NCBI RefSeq assembly: GCF_023517775.1
Contig: NZ_CP082906.1
Coordinates: 1-37,788, forward strand
Direction of reading: 5' to 3'
Source: Mixta hanseatica
Lineage (GTDB): Bacteria; Pseudomonadota; Gammaproteobacteria; Enterobacterales; Enterobacteriaceae
DNA length: 37,788 nt
Numbering within the stretch: the first letter of the stretch is position 1; each line of letters begins with the position of its first letter. Below are positions 17,076 to 23,842 of the stretch, piece by piece. Both the position numbers and the translations under genes were made by a program. Below the pieces are notes generated by a model. That model was not told the origin of the DNA and ran no database searches. It worked only from the letters and a program-made list of their open reading frames with translations.

Positions 17076-17383
17076 TCAAATTTTTGAAGGTTGCAGTTCT
17101 GCTGAGTAGTACGTTTGCGGCTTCCTGCTTTGCTGCTAGTTCGCCAGTTGTTGATACAAATGCTGCTGTAGTTCTTGAGCAGATCAAAACACAAAACGCC
17201 GAAACTAACGCGCTGCTAAAAGAGTTGGTAAAGCAGAACGCAGGGCGGGTATCTGAACAAGCTCAAACATCTTGCTACTTTGACGGCAAGCTATATACAC
17301 AAGGCGCTGTTGTTGATGAAGGAAAACAGTTCTGTGGCGAGGAAAACGGCTCACCAAAAATCCGGCCAATCGAAAAAAAATAA
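17072..17383 (+). CDS. Exported DUF1496-like protein
   Basis: 103 residues with a signal peptide (about 1-20, ending ASCFA), a helical segment (VLEQIKTQNAETNALLKELV) and a C-terminal CYFDGKLYTQGAVVDEGKQF followed by Cys. The last part matches the C-Y-x-G-K-x-Y-S-x-G-A-V pattern of DUF1496, an enterobacterial periplasmic family of unknown function. Start overlaps the previous gene by 4 bases; a terminator follows. Confidence 0.65.
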   Translation: MIKFLKVAVLLSSTFAASCFAASSPVVDTNAAVVLEQIKTQNAETNALLKELVKQNAGRVSEQAQTSCYFDGKLYTQGAVVDEGKQFCGEENGSPKIRPIEKK

Positions 17384-17393
17384 CATTATCTTT

Positions 17394-17419
17394 AAGCCCG
17401 CCTGAGCGGGCTTTTTTTT
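17394..17419 (+). terminator. Terminator after the hns operon
   Basis: AAGCCCGC-CTGA-GCGGGCTT followed by TTTTTT, a strong intrinsic terminator. Confidence 0.88.
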
Positions 17420-17491
17420 GTTCAAATTATCAGTCTGATTCTTGTTACTTGCCATTCATCGTAAACTCATGATTTGAAAGAAATCTCATAA

Positions 17492-17565
17492 AACGCCGGC
17501 GAGCTGGCCAGCTGCGACCGCGTGAGCCTCACGCGCCTGATTCCGTCAATTATTTTGGTGTATTA
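17492..17565 (-). repeat. 74-bp palindromic element, copy A (inverted)
   Basis: This is the exact reverse complement of 24559-24632 over 74 bp. It holds three adjacent palindromes: CGCCGGCG, AGCTGGCCAGCT and GCGTGAG-CC-TCACGC-like arms. It lies between the hns-operon terminator and the promoter of the SprT-like gene, and with copy B brackets the 7-kb accessory segment. Function unknown; copy C is at the origin. Confidence 0.85.
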
Positions 17566-17570
17566 ATCGC

Positions 17571-17615
17571 TTGCAATAGTGCCAAACGGCACTATAATTG
17601 TATTGTACAATACAA
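17571..17615 (+). promoter_or_regulatory. Promoter with two operators
   Basis: TTGCAA (17571-17576), 16-bp spacer, TATAAT (17593-17598). GTGCCAAACGGCAC fills 17579-17592. A second perfect palindrome, TTGTATTGTACAATACAA, overlaps the -10 and +1 at 17598-17615; its only other copy is at 31639-31656. Dual repression is likely. Confidence 0.72.
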
Positions 17616-17630
17616 AATGAGAAACAAGAG

Positions 17631-18416
17631 ATGAAGCCAGCAATCAAAGCCTATAGCGAACTCCAGCAAGCATACGATTTTTTCAATACAACGCTTTTTA
17701 ATGGTGATCTGCCGGATATGCTTCTGACTCTACAGCGGGGGCGTAACACCTTCGGCTATTTTGCTCCGTCACGTTTTGCGGGGGAGTCGGTGCTGTCCGA
17801 ACTGGCGATGAATCCAGATTATTTTGGTGGTCGCTCGCTCGCTGATACGCTCTCTACGCTTTGTCATGAAATGGTTCACGTATGGCAGCATTACACGCCA
17901 GGCGTAAAGCAGTGCAGGGGCGGGTATCATGATCGAGTTTGGGGCAAGAAGATGGAAGAAGTAGGTTTGATGCCGTCTAATACGGGAATGCCTGGCGGGA
18001 AAAAGACGGGTCAGCAAATGACGCATTACATTATTCGCGGTGGACGTTTTCAGACCGCAGTTTATGACCTGCTTAAAAATGGCTTTTCGATCTCCTGGTA
18101 TGATAAGTGGTCTGAGGGCGCTGTAATCCCTTCTAAGGCCAATCTCGATATTCTTGATGATTGGCTCAAGGTAACAGACAAAAACGATAAGGAGCTTATC
18201 AGCAAGCTTACTGAGACAGTAAGCAAAGGCAAGGCTGCAATTATTGATGGCAATGATGATGCTGATGCAGGGATAATGATTAAACCTCCTGTAAAGGGCG
18301 CTACAGGCCGTGCTACGTTCTGCTGCCCTGAGTGCGGTTTGAAAGCGTGGGCGAAACCTAGCGCTAACCTGATGTGCGGTGATTGTGAAGTTGATTTGAT
18401 TGTTGAGGGGAATTGA
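17631..18416 (+). CDS. SprT-like zinc metallopeptidase
   Basis: 261 residues. N-terminal SprT-type zincin: AYDFFNTTLFNGDLP, then the zinc site LCHEMVHVWQHY near residue 80, with a third ligand probably His in GGYHDRVWGKKMEEVGL. The C-terminal zinc ribbon is CCPECGLKAW...CGDCEVDL. Chromosomal SprT/SPRTN proteins act on DNA-protein crosslinks; plasmid versions are uncharacterised, and processing of relaxase-DNA adducts is a possible role (inference). ATG 17631 is chosen (AAGAG upstream); reading further upstream runs into the operator palindrome. Confidence 0.82.
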   Translation: MKPAIKAYSELQQAYDFFNTTLFNGDLPDMLLTLQRGRNTFGYFAPSRFAGESVLSELAMNPDYFGGRSLADTLSTLCHEMVHVWQHYTPGVKQCRGGYHDRVWGKKMEEVGLMPSNTGMPGGKKTGQQMTHYIIRGGRFQTAVYDLLKNGFSISWYDKWSEGAVIPSKANLDILDDWLKVTDKNDKELISKLTETVSKGKAAIIDGNDDADAGIMIKPPVKGATGRATFCCPECGLKAWAKPSANLMCGDCEVDLIVEGN

Positions 18417-18417
18417 T

Positions 18418-18987
18418 ATGAAAAATAAATTAAAATATAAATTGCTGCATATTAGATTATTAGGAGTTTTATTAGGTTGCGCTGTGATACTCGCAAGCTG
18501 CTATTACTCAATTGCTTCTTTGTTTGGTGTTTTTAATCCTATCATGTGGCTTTCGGCCTTTCTTATTGATTCGCTGACAGGAAAGAAAGGCTCTTTCCCT
18601 CAATCAATTCATGATTATAGTTCGTGGTGGGATAGGTTAGAGTTTTCGTTTCCTGAAATAATGCAGTTTTTTATGGCTGGTTTGTTCCTATGTGTAATTG
18701 TATACGCTACATTCCATGCAACGGTTATTATAGCTGGTTATATTGCTGAACTCTTAGAGCGCAATTATATTAAATACATTTTTGGCGCTCGCTTTTTACG
18801 CTTGTATGAGAAAATGCAAAAGCGTAAAGGTAAAATTATAGCTCGCCAGAATAAAAAAACATGCGAAAAGGATGATCTAAATGATGCAACTTTTGAGCAT
18901 TATACAAAGTGGAAAACCTTCTATAAAAGTGACCTGAGCTTTGATGAGTGGAAAAACAAAGTCCTGAATATCAATTCAAAGAGTTGA
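18418..18987 (+). CDS. Inner-membrane hypothetical protein
   Basis: 189 residues with two clear hydrophobic segments (about 12-35 and 85-115) and a basic cytoplasmic C-terminus (YEKMQKRKGKIIARQNKK). It starts 1 base after the SprT-like stop with GAGGGGAATTGAT as leader, so it is in the same operon. No family recognised. Confidence 0.7.
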   Translation: MKNKLKYKLLHIRLLGVLLGCAVILASCYYSIASLFGVFNPIMWLSAFLIDSLTGKKGSFPQSIHDYSSWWDRLEFSFPEIMQFFMAGLFLCVIVYATFHATVIIAGYIAELLERNYIKYIFGARFLRLYEKMQKRKGKIIARQNKKTCEKDDLNDATFEHYTKWKTFYKSDLSFDEWKNKVLNINSKS

Positions 18988-18997
18988 AGGAGGCAGA

Positions 18998-19201
18998 ATG
19001 AGCATTCAAGATCTAAAGGGTGATGAGAGAACCATTATTGTTGTAGCTTTGCAAGCATTGCACCGTGAGCGGTTAAATTCATACAATGCCGCCTGTCTTG
19101 CCTGTGAGCTTTCTGGTAAAGAATGGCCGTCAATAGAGATCTTCGGCCTTGAAGAAGTAGATAAGGCGCTGCGGCTGATTGGTGCAGCGCCAGCCAGATA
19201 G
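18998..19201 (+). CDS. Small hypothetical protein (67 aa)
   Basis: A soluble, helix-rich protein (DERTIIVVALQALHRERLNS) with two cysteines spaced as in CLAC. Ribosome binding site AAGGAGG 6 bases before ATG. Third gene of the SprT-like operon. No family recognised. Confidence 0.65.
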   Translation: MSIQDLKGDERTIIVVALQALHRERLNSYNAACLACELSGKEWPSIEIFGLEEVDKALRLIGAAPAR

Positions 19202-19249
19202 ATAATACTTACATATCAATAGCTTAGTGCGCATAATCATTGTTATGTT

Positions 19250-19275
19250 AAATCAGTGCCAAACGGCACTGATTT
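19250..19275. repeat. Extended GTGCC palindrome, no promoter boxes
   Basis: The arms AAATCAGTGCC and GGCACTGATTT are perfect complements around AAAC. It has the operator core but no -35/-10 in register, so it may be a binding site acting as a weak terminator or an auxiliary operator. Confidence 0.6.
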
Positions 19276-19311
19276 AACCCTACCCTTTGAACAGATCTGA
19301 GTATGTGCCTG

Positions 19312-19344
19312 TTGCGTTTGTGTGCCTAATGGCACTTTTTTTGT
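19312..19344 (+). promoter_or_regulatory. Degenerate operator GTGCCTAATGGCAC followed by T tract
   Basis: The palindrome at 19322-19335 has a TTGCGT 5' of it but is followed by TTTTTTT rather than a -10 box. As a stem with a T tract it may serve as a terminator of the preceding operon; alternatively a decayed promoter of the family. Confidence 0.4.
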
Positions 19345-19353
19345 TCGTTGCTA

Positions 19354-19383
19354 TTGCATATTAGGCGCTTTGAGCCTAATATG
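19354..19383 (+). promoter_or_regulatory. Promoter with TATTAGGC inverted repeat in the spacer
   Basis: TTGCAT (19354-19359), 17-bp spacer, TAATAT (19377-19382). CATATTAGGC and GCCTAATATG form an inverted repeat around GCTTTGA spanning -35 to -10. An equivalent promoter is at 20870-20898. Confidence 0.65.
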
Positions 19384-19443
19384 AATTTAACGGGTTGCGT
19401 GTACCAGCGCCCTTCCTTTTAAATTAGCGGAGCGATTATTACA

Positions 19444-19785
19444 ATGAAGCTTAATAAAACCAGTCTGGTATCTTTAATGCTTTTCACTTTTGCGACTCAT
19501 GCCGCCCCGCTGCCGCTAACTTATTACTTCAAAGATAGCGATTCAGCTAACATTTCGCTGGATGAACCAGCTACAGGTTGCGTTATGACGGGGATTCTTG
19601 TCCATCCTGTAAATAAACCAGAAACAAAGGTTATTTGGTTTAATCAAAAAACATGCCGTAATAAACAGTATGAAGTAAGCTTTATCAGTAATGAAATTAA
19701 AGCCCCTGATAACATCATTCATAAAGGTGAAACAGTACAAGTTACCCCTGCTAACGTACAAATAGTAAATCTACACTCACTTTAA
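19444..19785 (+). CDS. Exported hypothetical protein (113 aa)
   Basis: Signal peptide (about 1-20, ending THAA) followed by a small, probably beta-rich periplasmic domain with two cysteines (near residues 47 and 77: ATGCVMTG and KTCRNKQ) that could form a disulfide. It has its own operator promoter 60 bases upstream. No family recognised. Confidence 0.68.
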   Translation: MKLNKTSLVSLMLFTFATHAAPLPLTYYFKDSDSANISLDEPATGCVMTGILVHPVNKPETKVIWFNQKTCRNKQYEVSFISNEIKAPDNIIHKGETVQVTPANVQIVNLHSL

Positions 19786-19806
19786 TAGTGTAAGGGTTGG
19801 TTAATA

Positions 19807-20022
19807 ATGGCGGCTAATACAGGTATGCTTACAATTGATTTTAAGAGCTTTGCGGATTCCATTAAAATAACTGAAGGTGAATTAGCTTATCTTCTTGAAC
19901 ATGAGCAGGTCTATAAAGGCATTCCCTTACCTAAACCAATCTCTGTAGGCTGGAACAAGAAACGAAAATTTCTTTTCAAAGATGTTTCTGCATTTCTTGA
20001 GCAACTTAATAAGGCGAAATAA
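19807..20022 (+). CDS. Small putative DNA-binding protein (71 aa)
   Basis: The stretch LAYLLEHEQVYKGIPLPKPI followed by WNKKRKFLFKDVSAFLEQL looks like a MerR/AlpA-type winged HTH used by excisionase-like small regulators. Confidence in the fold is modest. Stop and next start overlap as TAATG, so it is coupled to the nuclease gene. Confidence 0.55.
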   Translation: MAANTGMLTIDFKSFADSIKITEGELAYLLEHEQVYKGIPLPKPISVGWNKKRKFLFKDVSAFLEQLNKAK

Positions 20023-20522
20023 TGAAACGGAAGTTAGTTTATTGGGTCATTGTTGTATGCTTCCTCCCTTCCCTCTCGCTGGCTGCAACTGTGACACGCA
20101 TCCTCGATGGCGATACGTTAGAGGTTACAGAGGATAGTAAAACTCTACGTGTTCGTCTGATCGATATTGATGCACCAGAAAAAAAGCAGCCATACGGCCA
20201 AAAAGCAAAACAGTTCCTAACTGACTTTGTGAAGGATGCCGACGCGGTAGCAGTCAGAAGCATGGGAACAGATCGTTATGGTAGAACGCTGGCGCAAGTG
20301 TACGTTAAGAAGTGTGATAGTGAATGCTTGTCGTACCTGGTCAATGCGGAAATGGTTAAAAATGGCTATGCGTGGGCGTATCGTTACCATGATAAACCAT
20401 CCAGTAAGGCTATGGAGCGCGAGGAAAACGAAGCGCGTAAGAACCGGCTCGGCCTGTGGCACGACAATGAAGCAATCGAGCCGTGGAAATGGCGAAAATT
20501 ACATAATCAGCATAAGGAGTAA
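20022..20522 (+). CDS. nuc: Secreted staphylococcal-nuclease-like endonuclease
   Basis: 166 residues with a signal peptide (about 1-22, ending LSLAA) and a complete SNase (OB-fold) domain: RILDGDTLEV, RLIDIDAPE with catalytic Arg and Glu, YGQKAKQFL, and DRYGRTLAQVYV. It is similar to the periplasmic nucleases carried by IncN and IncP plasmids (Nuc, ParB nuclease). Periplasmic location fits an effect on incoming DNA or on mating, but the role is not established. Confidence 0.9.
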   Translation: MKRKLVYWVIVVCFLPSLSLAATVTRILDGDTLEVTEDSKTLRVRLIDIDAPEKKQPYGQKAKQFLTDFVKDADAVAVRSMGTDRYGRTLAQVYVKKCDSECLSYLVNAEMVKNGYAWAYRYHDKPSSKAMEREENEARKNRLGLWHDNEAIEPWKWRKLHNQHKE

Positions 20523-20527
20523 TAGCT

Positions 20528-20836
20528 ATGGAAAACCTAAGTATTAATCAGGAGCGGTTTAGAGAGCTTGTAAGCAAGTACCCTACCCTGTACAGCCTTT
20601 GGGATTGGGAAAGTCGGGAGATACGCTTAGAGGCGTTTAAACACGCCCTAACTGTGTTGAGTAGCGGAGAATACATAATGGCTGTTTTCTTTGCGCGTGT
20701 ATGGTTAGGGAAAGATGAAAAATATAGTTACAACATACTTAATGCTTCTTTTGATTTCGTACATGCGGCTAAGGTGCTTGATAATAAAAGTTTGCTGCTT
20801 ATTTCCGACTTTTTTAAAGATCCATTTTGGCCTTAA
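20528..20836 (+). CDS. Hypothetical protein (102 aa)
   Basis: Soluble, aromatic-rich, helix-predicted protein (YPTLYSLWDWESREIRLEAF). It follows the nuclease gene after 5 bases with AAGGAG as ribosome binding site, so it belongs to the same operon. It has the size and composition of small immunity or accessory proteins, but nothing more specific can be said. Confidence 0.65.
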   Translation: MENLSINQERFRELVSKYPTLYSLWDWESREIRLEAFKHALTVLSSGEYIMAVFFARVWLGKDEKYSYNILNASFDFVHAAKVLDNKSLLLISDFFKDPFWP

Positions 20837-20869
20837 AAGGTTAATGCGTACAAAAAATAATAAATACTC

Positions 20870-20898
20870 TTGCATATTAGGCGCAAAACGCCTAATAT
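20870..20898 (+). promoter_or_regulatory. Second promoter with TATTAGGC inverted repeat in the spacer
   Basis: TTGCAT (20870-20875), 17-bp spacer, TAATAT (20893-20898); ATATTAGGCG-CAAAA-CGCCTAATAT spans the spacer. Almost identical in layout to 19354-19383. Confidence 0.65.
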
Positions 20899-20961
20899 AG
20901 TTCCTGCGGGGGCGACAGAAAGCCACTCGTTCCGAGAAGGCTAAGCCCTCTAAGGAAACGA

Positions 20962-21249
20962 ATGAAACTTTCTGATGTTGCAACCATTAAGACGAATTTC
21001 CCTGATGCTGATTTTTGGATAGTTCGTCGAGGCTCTTTAAAAACCGTTGGCGAACCCTCCTACACTTTCAACCCTGAAAGCATAGGAGTTAAGGTAACAA
21101 GGCCGGATCTGGTGCTTTCACGTTACCTTTATTACTGCTTCCTTCACCTGCACCAATCAAAGGTATGGGAACCAGTAGCAACGGGATCGCTTAGCCTGGT
21201 TAACATCAAGGTTTCTGACGTTAAAAACATCGTCCTGGAACCGCGCTAA
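20962..21249 (+). CDS. Mini HsdS-like (type I specificity half-domain) protein
   Basis: 95 residues resembling the C-terminal part of one target-recognition domain of a type I restriction HsdS subunit: an initial KLSDVATIKTNF, then VTRPDLVLSRYLYYCF and the hallmark SLSLVNIKVSDVKNIVLEP. A full HsdS has about 400 residues and two such domains plus long helices; none of the rest, and no hsdM or hsdR, is present. It could be an anti-restriction decoy, a specificity switcher, or an unrelated DNA-binding protein that uses the fold. It has its own operator promoter and leader. Confidence 0.55.
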   Translation: MKLSDVATIKTNFPDADFWIVRRGSLKTVGEPSYTFNPESIGVKVTRPDLVLSRYLYYCFLHLHQSKVWEPVATGSLSLVNIKVSDVKNIVLEPR

Positions 21250-21252
21250 AGA

Positions 21253-21276
21253 AAGGGGGGGATTACCCCCCTTCTT
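21253..21276 (+). terminator. G/C hairpin after the HsdS-like gene
   Basis: AAGGGGGG..CCCCCCTT around GATTA-type loop. There is little T tract; it separates the HsdS-like gene from the membrane gene at 21291, whose G-rich ribosome binding site follows. Confidence 0.5.
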
Positions 21277-21290
21277 ATAAGGGGGTATAA

Positions 21291-21584
21291 ATGAATAAAT
21301 CAAAAGAAAATGAGAACGGCTATTTAGTACGTAATAATTGGCTCTTATACGTTTTTGCTGCATTTATGGTTGTAAGTAGTCAATGGATGTTAGCAACGCT
21401 AGAAGTTGGCTTCAAGCTTCCCGATATTCTTATTTATGTTGTCGCCTGCGTTCTGCTTGTTTATGGTGGCTTCTTGAATATGTTAGCTGGTACAACAACA
21501 GCTATTGTTTTCCGAATCGGTTTTATATCGATTCTTTTATTCGTCGCTATCGGATGGTTATTTAAAATACTTGGCTTATATTAA
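21291..21584 (+). CDS. Small inner-membrane protein (97 aa)
   Basis: Three hydrophobic segments (about 17-37, 43-65, 70-92) and a charged N-terminus. Ribosome binding site AAGGGGGT. The stop codon lies inside a palindrome copy. No family recognised; entry-exclusion or a membrane-stress function would be speculation. Confidence 0.65.
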   Translation: MNKSKENENGYLVRNNWLLYVFAAFMVVSSQWMLATLEVGFKLPDILIYVVACVLLVYGGFLNMLAGTTTAIVFRIGFISILLFVAIGWLFKILGLY

Positions 21585-21590
21585 ATATAA
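21576..21590. repeat. Dispersed palindrome TTATATTAAATATAA
   Basis: Perfect copy overlapping the stop codon of the preceding membrane-protein gene and about 50 bases upstream of the HTH gene. Confidence 0.75.
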
Positions 21591-21638
21591 ATTTCTTTTT
21601 ATCTTTTTCGCTGAAAGACGGGTTTTGAAAGGTCATAT

Positions 21639-22082
21639 ATGAAAAATGAAATCAAAATTACACTTCCATCGTTGAATATGCAGCGTATGGAGATCTTCAA
21701 AAAGGGGATCGAGCAATCAATCCTAGCTTTGCAATCGAATGCTGCGGCTGCGCCCTACCCTAAAGCAAAAGCGGTTGATTATTCAACTCTGGATGAACGT
21801 TATTTTTTGACAGTAGAACAAGGCTGGATAGTACCACCACACAAACTGGTTAATGCGTGGTTTGAACAGTTTAAATCTACCATTCCTGAATATGGTTCTG
21901 ATAGTAGCCTTGCCGCTTTGTTAGGCATTCATTCAAACGGTGCAAGCCGACGCATCAGAGAGTACAGGAACGGTGAGAAACCTATTCCTTACGGGATCTG
22001 GCGTAAGTTTCTTGTAATTACTGGTCGAGTACCGCAAGAAATCTATCCGGTGTTAGGCGTGTTTGATACAGAGGGCGAATGA
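21639..22082 (+). CDS. Putative HTH transcriptional regulator (147 aa)
   Basis: The C-terminal half has a likely helix-turn-helix, LAALLGIHSNGASRRIREYR followed by NGEKPIPYGIWRKFLVITG, similar in style to plasmid XRE-like proteins and to the 82-residue protein at 36447-36695. The N-terminal half is helical. The stop overlaps the next start (ATGA). It is a candidate for binding one of the dispersed palindromes. Confidence 0.6.
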   Translation: MKNEIKITLPSLNMQRMEIFKKGIEQSILALQSNAAAAPYPKAKAVDYSTLDERYFLTVEQGWIVPPHKLVNAWFEQFKSTIPEYGSDSSLAALLGIHSNGASRRIREYRNGEKPIPYGIWRKFLVITGRVPQEIYPVLGVFDTEGE

Positions 22083-22486
22083 ATATGAATATTAATCCAA
22101 TGGAAAGGTATTTAAATTTATTTATAGCCTATTTGCATGAACCATTAGGGATAGCATGTGTTTCAATTGTCGTCATTTTGATAGTTTGGATGTGTTATAG
22201 AGATCCAGACCTGTGGTATTGGGTGTTATGTGTAGCGGCTATAGTTCTTGTCTCTTACGCTATTTTATATTCTTCTGGTGAGACTGAGCTAAAAAAAGAA
22301 GAATGGAAAAAGTGGGCTAGTGAGCATTGCCAAATCGTAGCAAAAAAAGATGGCTCTACTTCCCTTGAAACTGGTATAGGTGTTACAACAAACGGACAAG
22401 CGGCAACCGGAGTTTTTACAAATTCAACATCAGATCAAACAGCTTATAAATGTGATGATGGTATAACTTACTGGAAAAATGATTAA
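22079..22486 (+). CDS. Inner-membrane protein with periplasmic domain (135 aa)
   Basis: Two membrane helices (about 20-40 and 45-65) followed by a periplasmic domain with two cysteines (SEHCQIVAKK and YKCDDGITYW). The C-terminal arrangement (short beta repeats ending YKCDDG-x-x-YW) suggests a small disulfide-bonded domain. Coupled to the upstream HTH gene by a 4-base overlap. No family recognised. Confidence 0.65.
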   Translation: MNMNINPMERYLNLFIAYLHEPLGIACVSIVVILIVWMCYRDPDLWYWVLCVAAIVLVSYAILYSSGETELKKEEWKKWASEHCQIVAKKDGSTSLETGIGVTTNGQAATGVFTNSTSDQTAYKCDDGITYWKND

Positions 22487-22690
22487 ATGGATAAGTTAGG
22501 ATATTTGCTTAAATTTCGCCGTTCTAATAATGATGAAACGCTTGAAAAAGTAGTTGAACACATGGAGCCAAAAGTAAGCAAGGAAGATTACAACGCTTTT
22601 CAGGCTGCCGCAGACCATAGACGCGCAGAGTTAGCCTGTCACCAGATTTTTGATAAAGTTCCTAAATCGGCTTGGAAATTTGTTAAATAA
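22487..22690 (+). CDS. hha: Hha/YmoA-family modulator
   Basis: 67 residues, full length for the family. The C-terminal signature FQAAADHRRAEL and DKVPKSAWKFVK matches chromosomal Hha (SAADHRLAEL, DKIPSSVWKFIR). Hha proteins have no DNA-binding domain and act by binding H-NS oligomerisation domains to strengthen silencing of horizontally acquired DNA. The partner H-NS is encoded at 16296-16718. The family is essentially limited to Enterobacterales, which places the host. It starts directly after the upstream stop. Confidence 0.9.
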   Translation: MDKLGYLLKFRRSNNDETLEKVVEHMEPKVSKEDYNAFQAAADHRRAELACHQIFDKVPKSAWKFVK

Positions 22691-22708
22691 GAACATGAGG
22701 AAAGTATA

Positions 22709-23119
22709 ATGAAAGCTATAAACGCAAAAGTAGAAGGCTCAAAGTTGAGTATGCTTACTTTATTTGGGGGGCTTGTATTTTTATTTTTTTTATCTATGTC
22801 AACTTATTTAGCCTATTTGTATTTTAACTCTCCCTCTCCTTCATCAGTTAATAAAAATGACACTATCAATTTATCTATGGTTGCCGAACCAGTTTTAGCC
22901 TCAACAGGCGATATTATTAGTTTACAGGATGCAAGATGTAAATATTATGGAAAATTAGTAAATGCTAAAGATGAGTTTGGAGGAGCGAGGGGGTTATACA
23001 TTCAGATTAATTATAAGGTTTGCGGGGATCTCAAAGAGGAAACGGTTTTAAGAAGTCGAACCTATGATTTAAATACGCTTATAGCTATAGGTGAAAAAGT
23101 ATCGCTTTATCAGAAATAA
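22709..23119 (+). CDS. Membrane-anchored hypothetical protein (136 aa)
   Basis: One membrane helix (about 14-38) and a periplasmic domain with two cysteines (DARCKYYGK and NYKVCGDL). Ribosome binding site GAGGAAAG. It is part of the hha operon. Similar in plan to the 22079 protein but not obviously homologous. No family recognised. Confidence 0.65.
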   Translation: MKAINAKVEGSKLSMLTLFGGLVFLFFLSMSTYLAYLYFNSPSPSSVNKNDTINLSMVAEPVLASTGDIISLQDARCKYYGKLVNAKDEFGGARGLYIQINYKVCGDLKEETVLRSRTYDLNTLIAIGEKVSLYQK

Positions 23120-23161
23120 ATCCCACATTTGGGAATGTTTAAATAAAAAAATGAGGTCTGT

Positions 23162-23407
23162 ATGTCAAATGACAATAAAGTAACATTAGGTGATGTCAAA
23201 AGAAGTTTTTTCTATTTCTTGACTGTTTTTTGTGTCTTTATTCTTTCATTGCCAGGCATTATAAATATGGCTTATCTATCTACAGCAATGATCATATTAA
23301 AGTGTGTTTTGGGCATTGTCTTAATAGTTTGTGTTGCGGCTAATGGTTCTTCATTTATTGAAAAATTATTGCTTTATATCAAAAACAAAAGTGCAGATCA
23401 AAAATAA
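23162..23407 (+). CDS. Small membrane protein (81 aa)
   Basis: Two hydrophobic segments (about 13-33 and 40-62). Ribosome binding site ATGAGGTC. Last gene before a bidirectional terminator. No family recognised. Confidence 0.62.
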   Translation: MSNDNKVTLGDVKRSFFYFLTVFCVFILSLPGIINMAYLSTAMIILKCVLGIVLIVCVAANGSSFIEKLLLYIKNKSADQK

Positions 23408-23430
23408 AAGCCCCCGAAGGGGCTTTTATT
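23406..23430. terminator. Bidirectional terminator
   Basis: AAAAGCCCC-CGAA-GGGGCTTTT followed by ATTTTATTT on the plus strand and preceded by A-rich sequence, so it also works for the minus-strand small gene ending at 23431. Confidence 0.8.
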
Positions 23431-23538
23431 TTATTTCTTTTTGCTTTTAAGCACCTTCACAAGCTGCGTTACGGCAGTGATAAGAGTGGCAATAGCGAGG
23501 ATGATTTGAGGTAGGTTTTTGATTAGTTCGATGATCAT
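23431..23538 (-). CDS. Small hydrophobic peptide, possible type I toxin-like
   Basis: A 35-residue peptide: MIIELIKNLP, then a single hydrophobic segment (QIILAIATLITAVTQLV) and a basic end KVLKSKKK. Size, one membrane helix and a lysine-rich tail are features of type I toxins such as TisB/Ldr. ATG 23538 has AAAGGT 8 bases upstream. The 5' leader can fold: 23601-23621 is nearly complementary to 23549-23567, which would bury the ribosome binding site. It ends at a bidirectional terminator. No antisense RNA was identified, so the toxin idea is inference. Confidence 0.5.
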   Translation of the reverse strand: MIIELIKNLPQIILAIATLITAVTQLVKVLKSKKK

Positions 23539-23548
23539 CTTACTGACC

Positions 23549-23621
23549 TTTCAATTTAAGGAGGGTTGCCGTTTCCGACATTGAAATTATCCTATTTCTC
23601 ACCCTTCCTTACCAATTGAAA
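23549..23621 (-). promoter_or_regulatory. Structured leader of the small hydrophobic peptide gene
   Basis: On the minus strand, TTTCAATTGGTAAGGAAGGG (23602-23621) faces AACCCTCCTTAAATTGAAA (23549-23567). Pairing would include the bases next to the Shine-Dalgarno, consistent with translational control. The 190 bases further upstream (to 23703) hold no clear gene. Confidence 0.45.
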
Positions 23622-23707
23622 TTTTGGATCTCCAGCCCCTATACGATTGAAGTTATCTATAAGCTCTCGGTATGCCATGCCCCTGACGGATAAAGATATG
23701 ACTAGGG

Positions 23708-23769
23708 GCAAACTCTATGCAAACACATAGAAAACTCATTGCAAACACAAAGCAAACAAAGAGCAAACA
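23708..23769. repeat. 11-bp-phased GCAAACA array, six units
   Basis: GCAAAC units start at 23708, 23719, 23741, 23752 and 23763, with a degenerate GAAAACT at 23730, all exactly 11 bp apart. The array ends 8 bases before a -35 box. A second array of the same motif and period lies in the probable oriT. Eleven-base-phased direct repeats are the type bound by StbA of R388. Confidence 0.78.
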
Positions 23770-23777
23770 AAAAAAGC

Positions 23778-23805
23778 TTGCAATAGTGCCATACGGCACT
23801 ATACT
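23778..23805 (+). promoter_or_regulatory. Promoter with GTGCC-N4-GGCAC operator in the spacer
   Basis: TTGCAA (23778-23783), 16-bp spacer, TATACT (23800-23805), with GTGCCATACGGCAC at 23786-23799. A degenerate second copy, GTTCCATACGGCAC, lies just downstream at 23814-23827, near +1. Confidence 0.72.
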
Positions 23806-23842
23806 AATCATTAGTTCCATACGGCACTTTTGAGGTGAATAC

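Noticed and set aside
18762..18776. AT palindrome copy inside the 18418 gene
   Set aside because: It has two mismatches and lies in an Ile/Lys-coding segment; likely chance.
23708..23769. GCAAACA array as a CRISPR array
   Set aside because: Repeats are 6-7 bases with 4-base gaps, far too short, and no cas genes are present.
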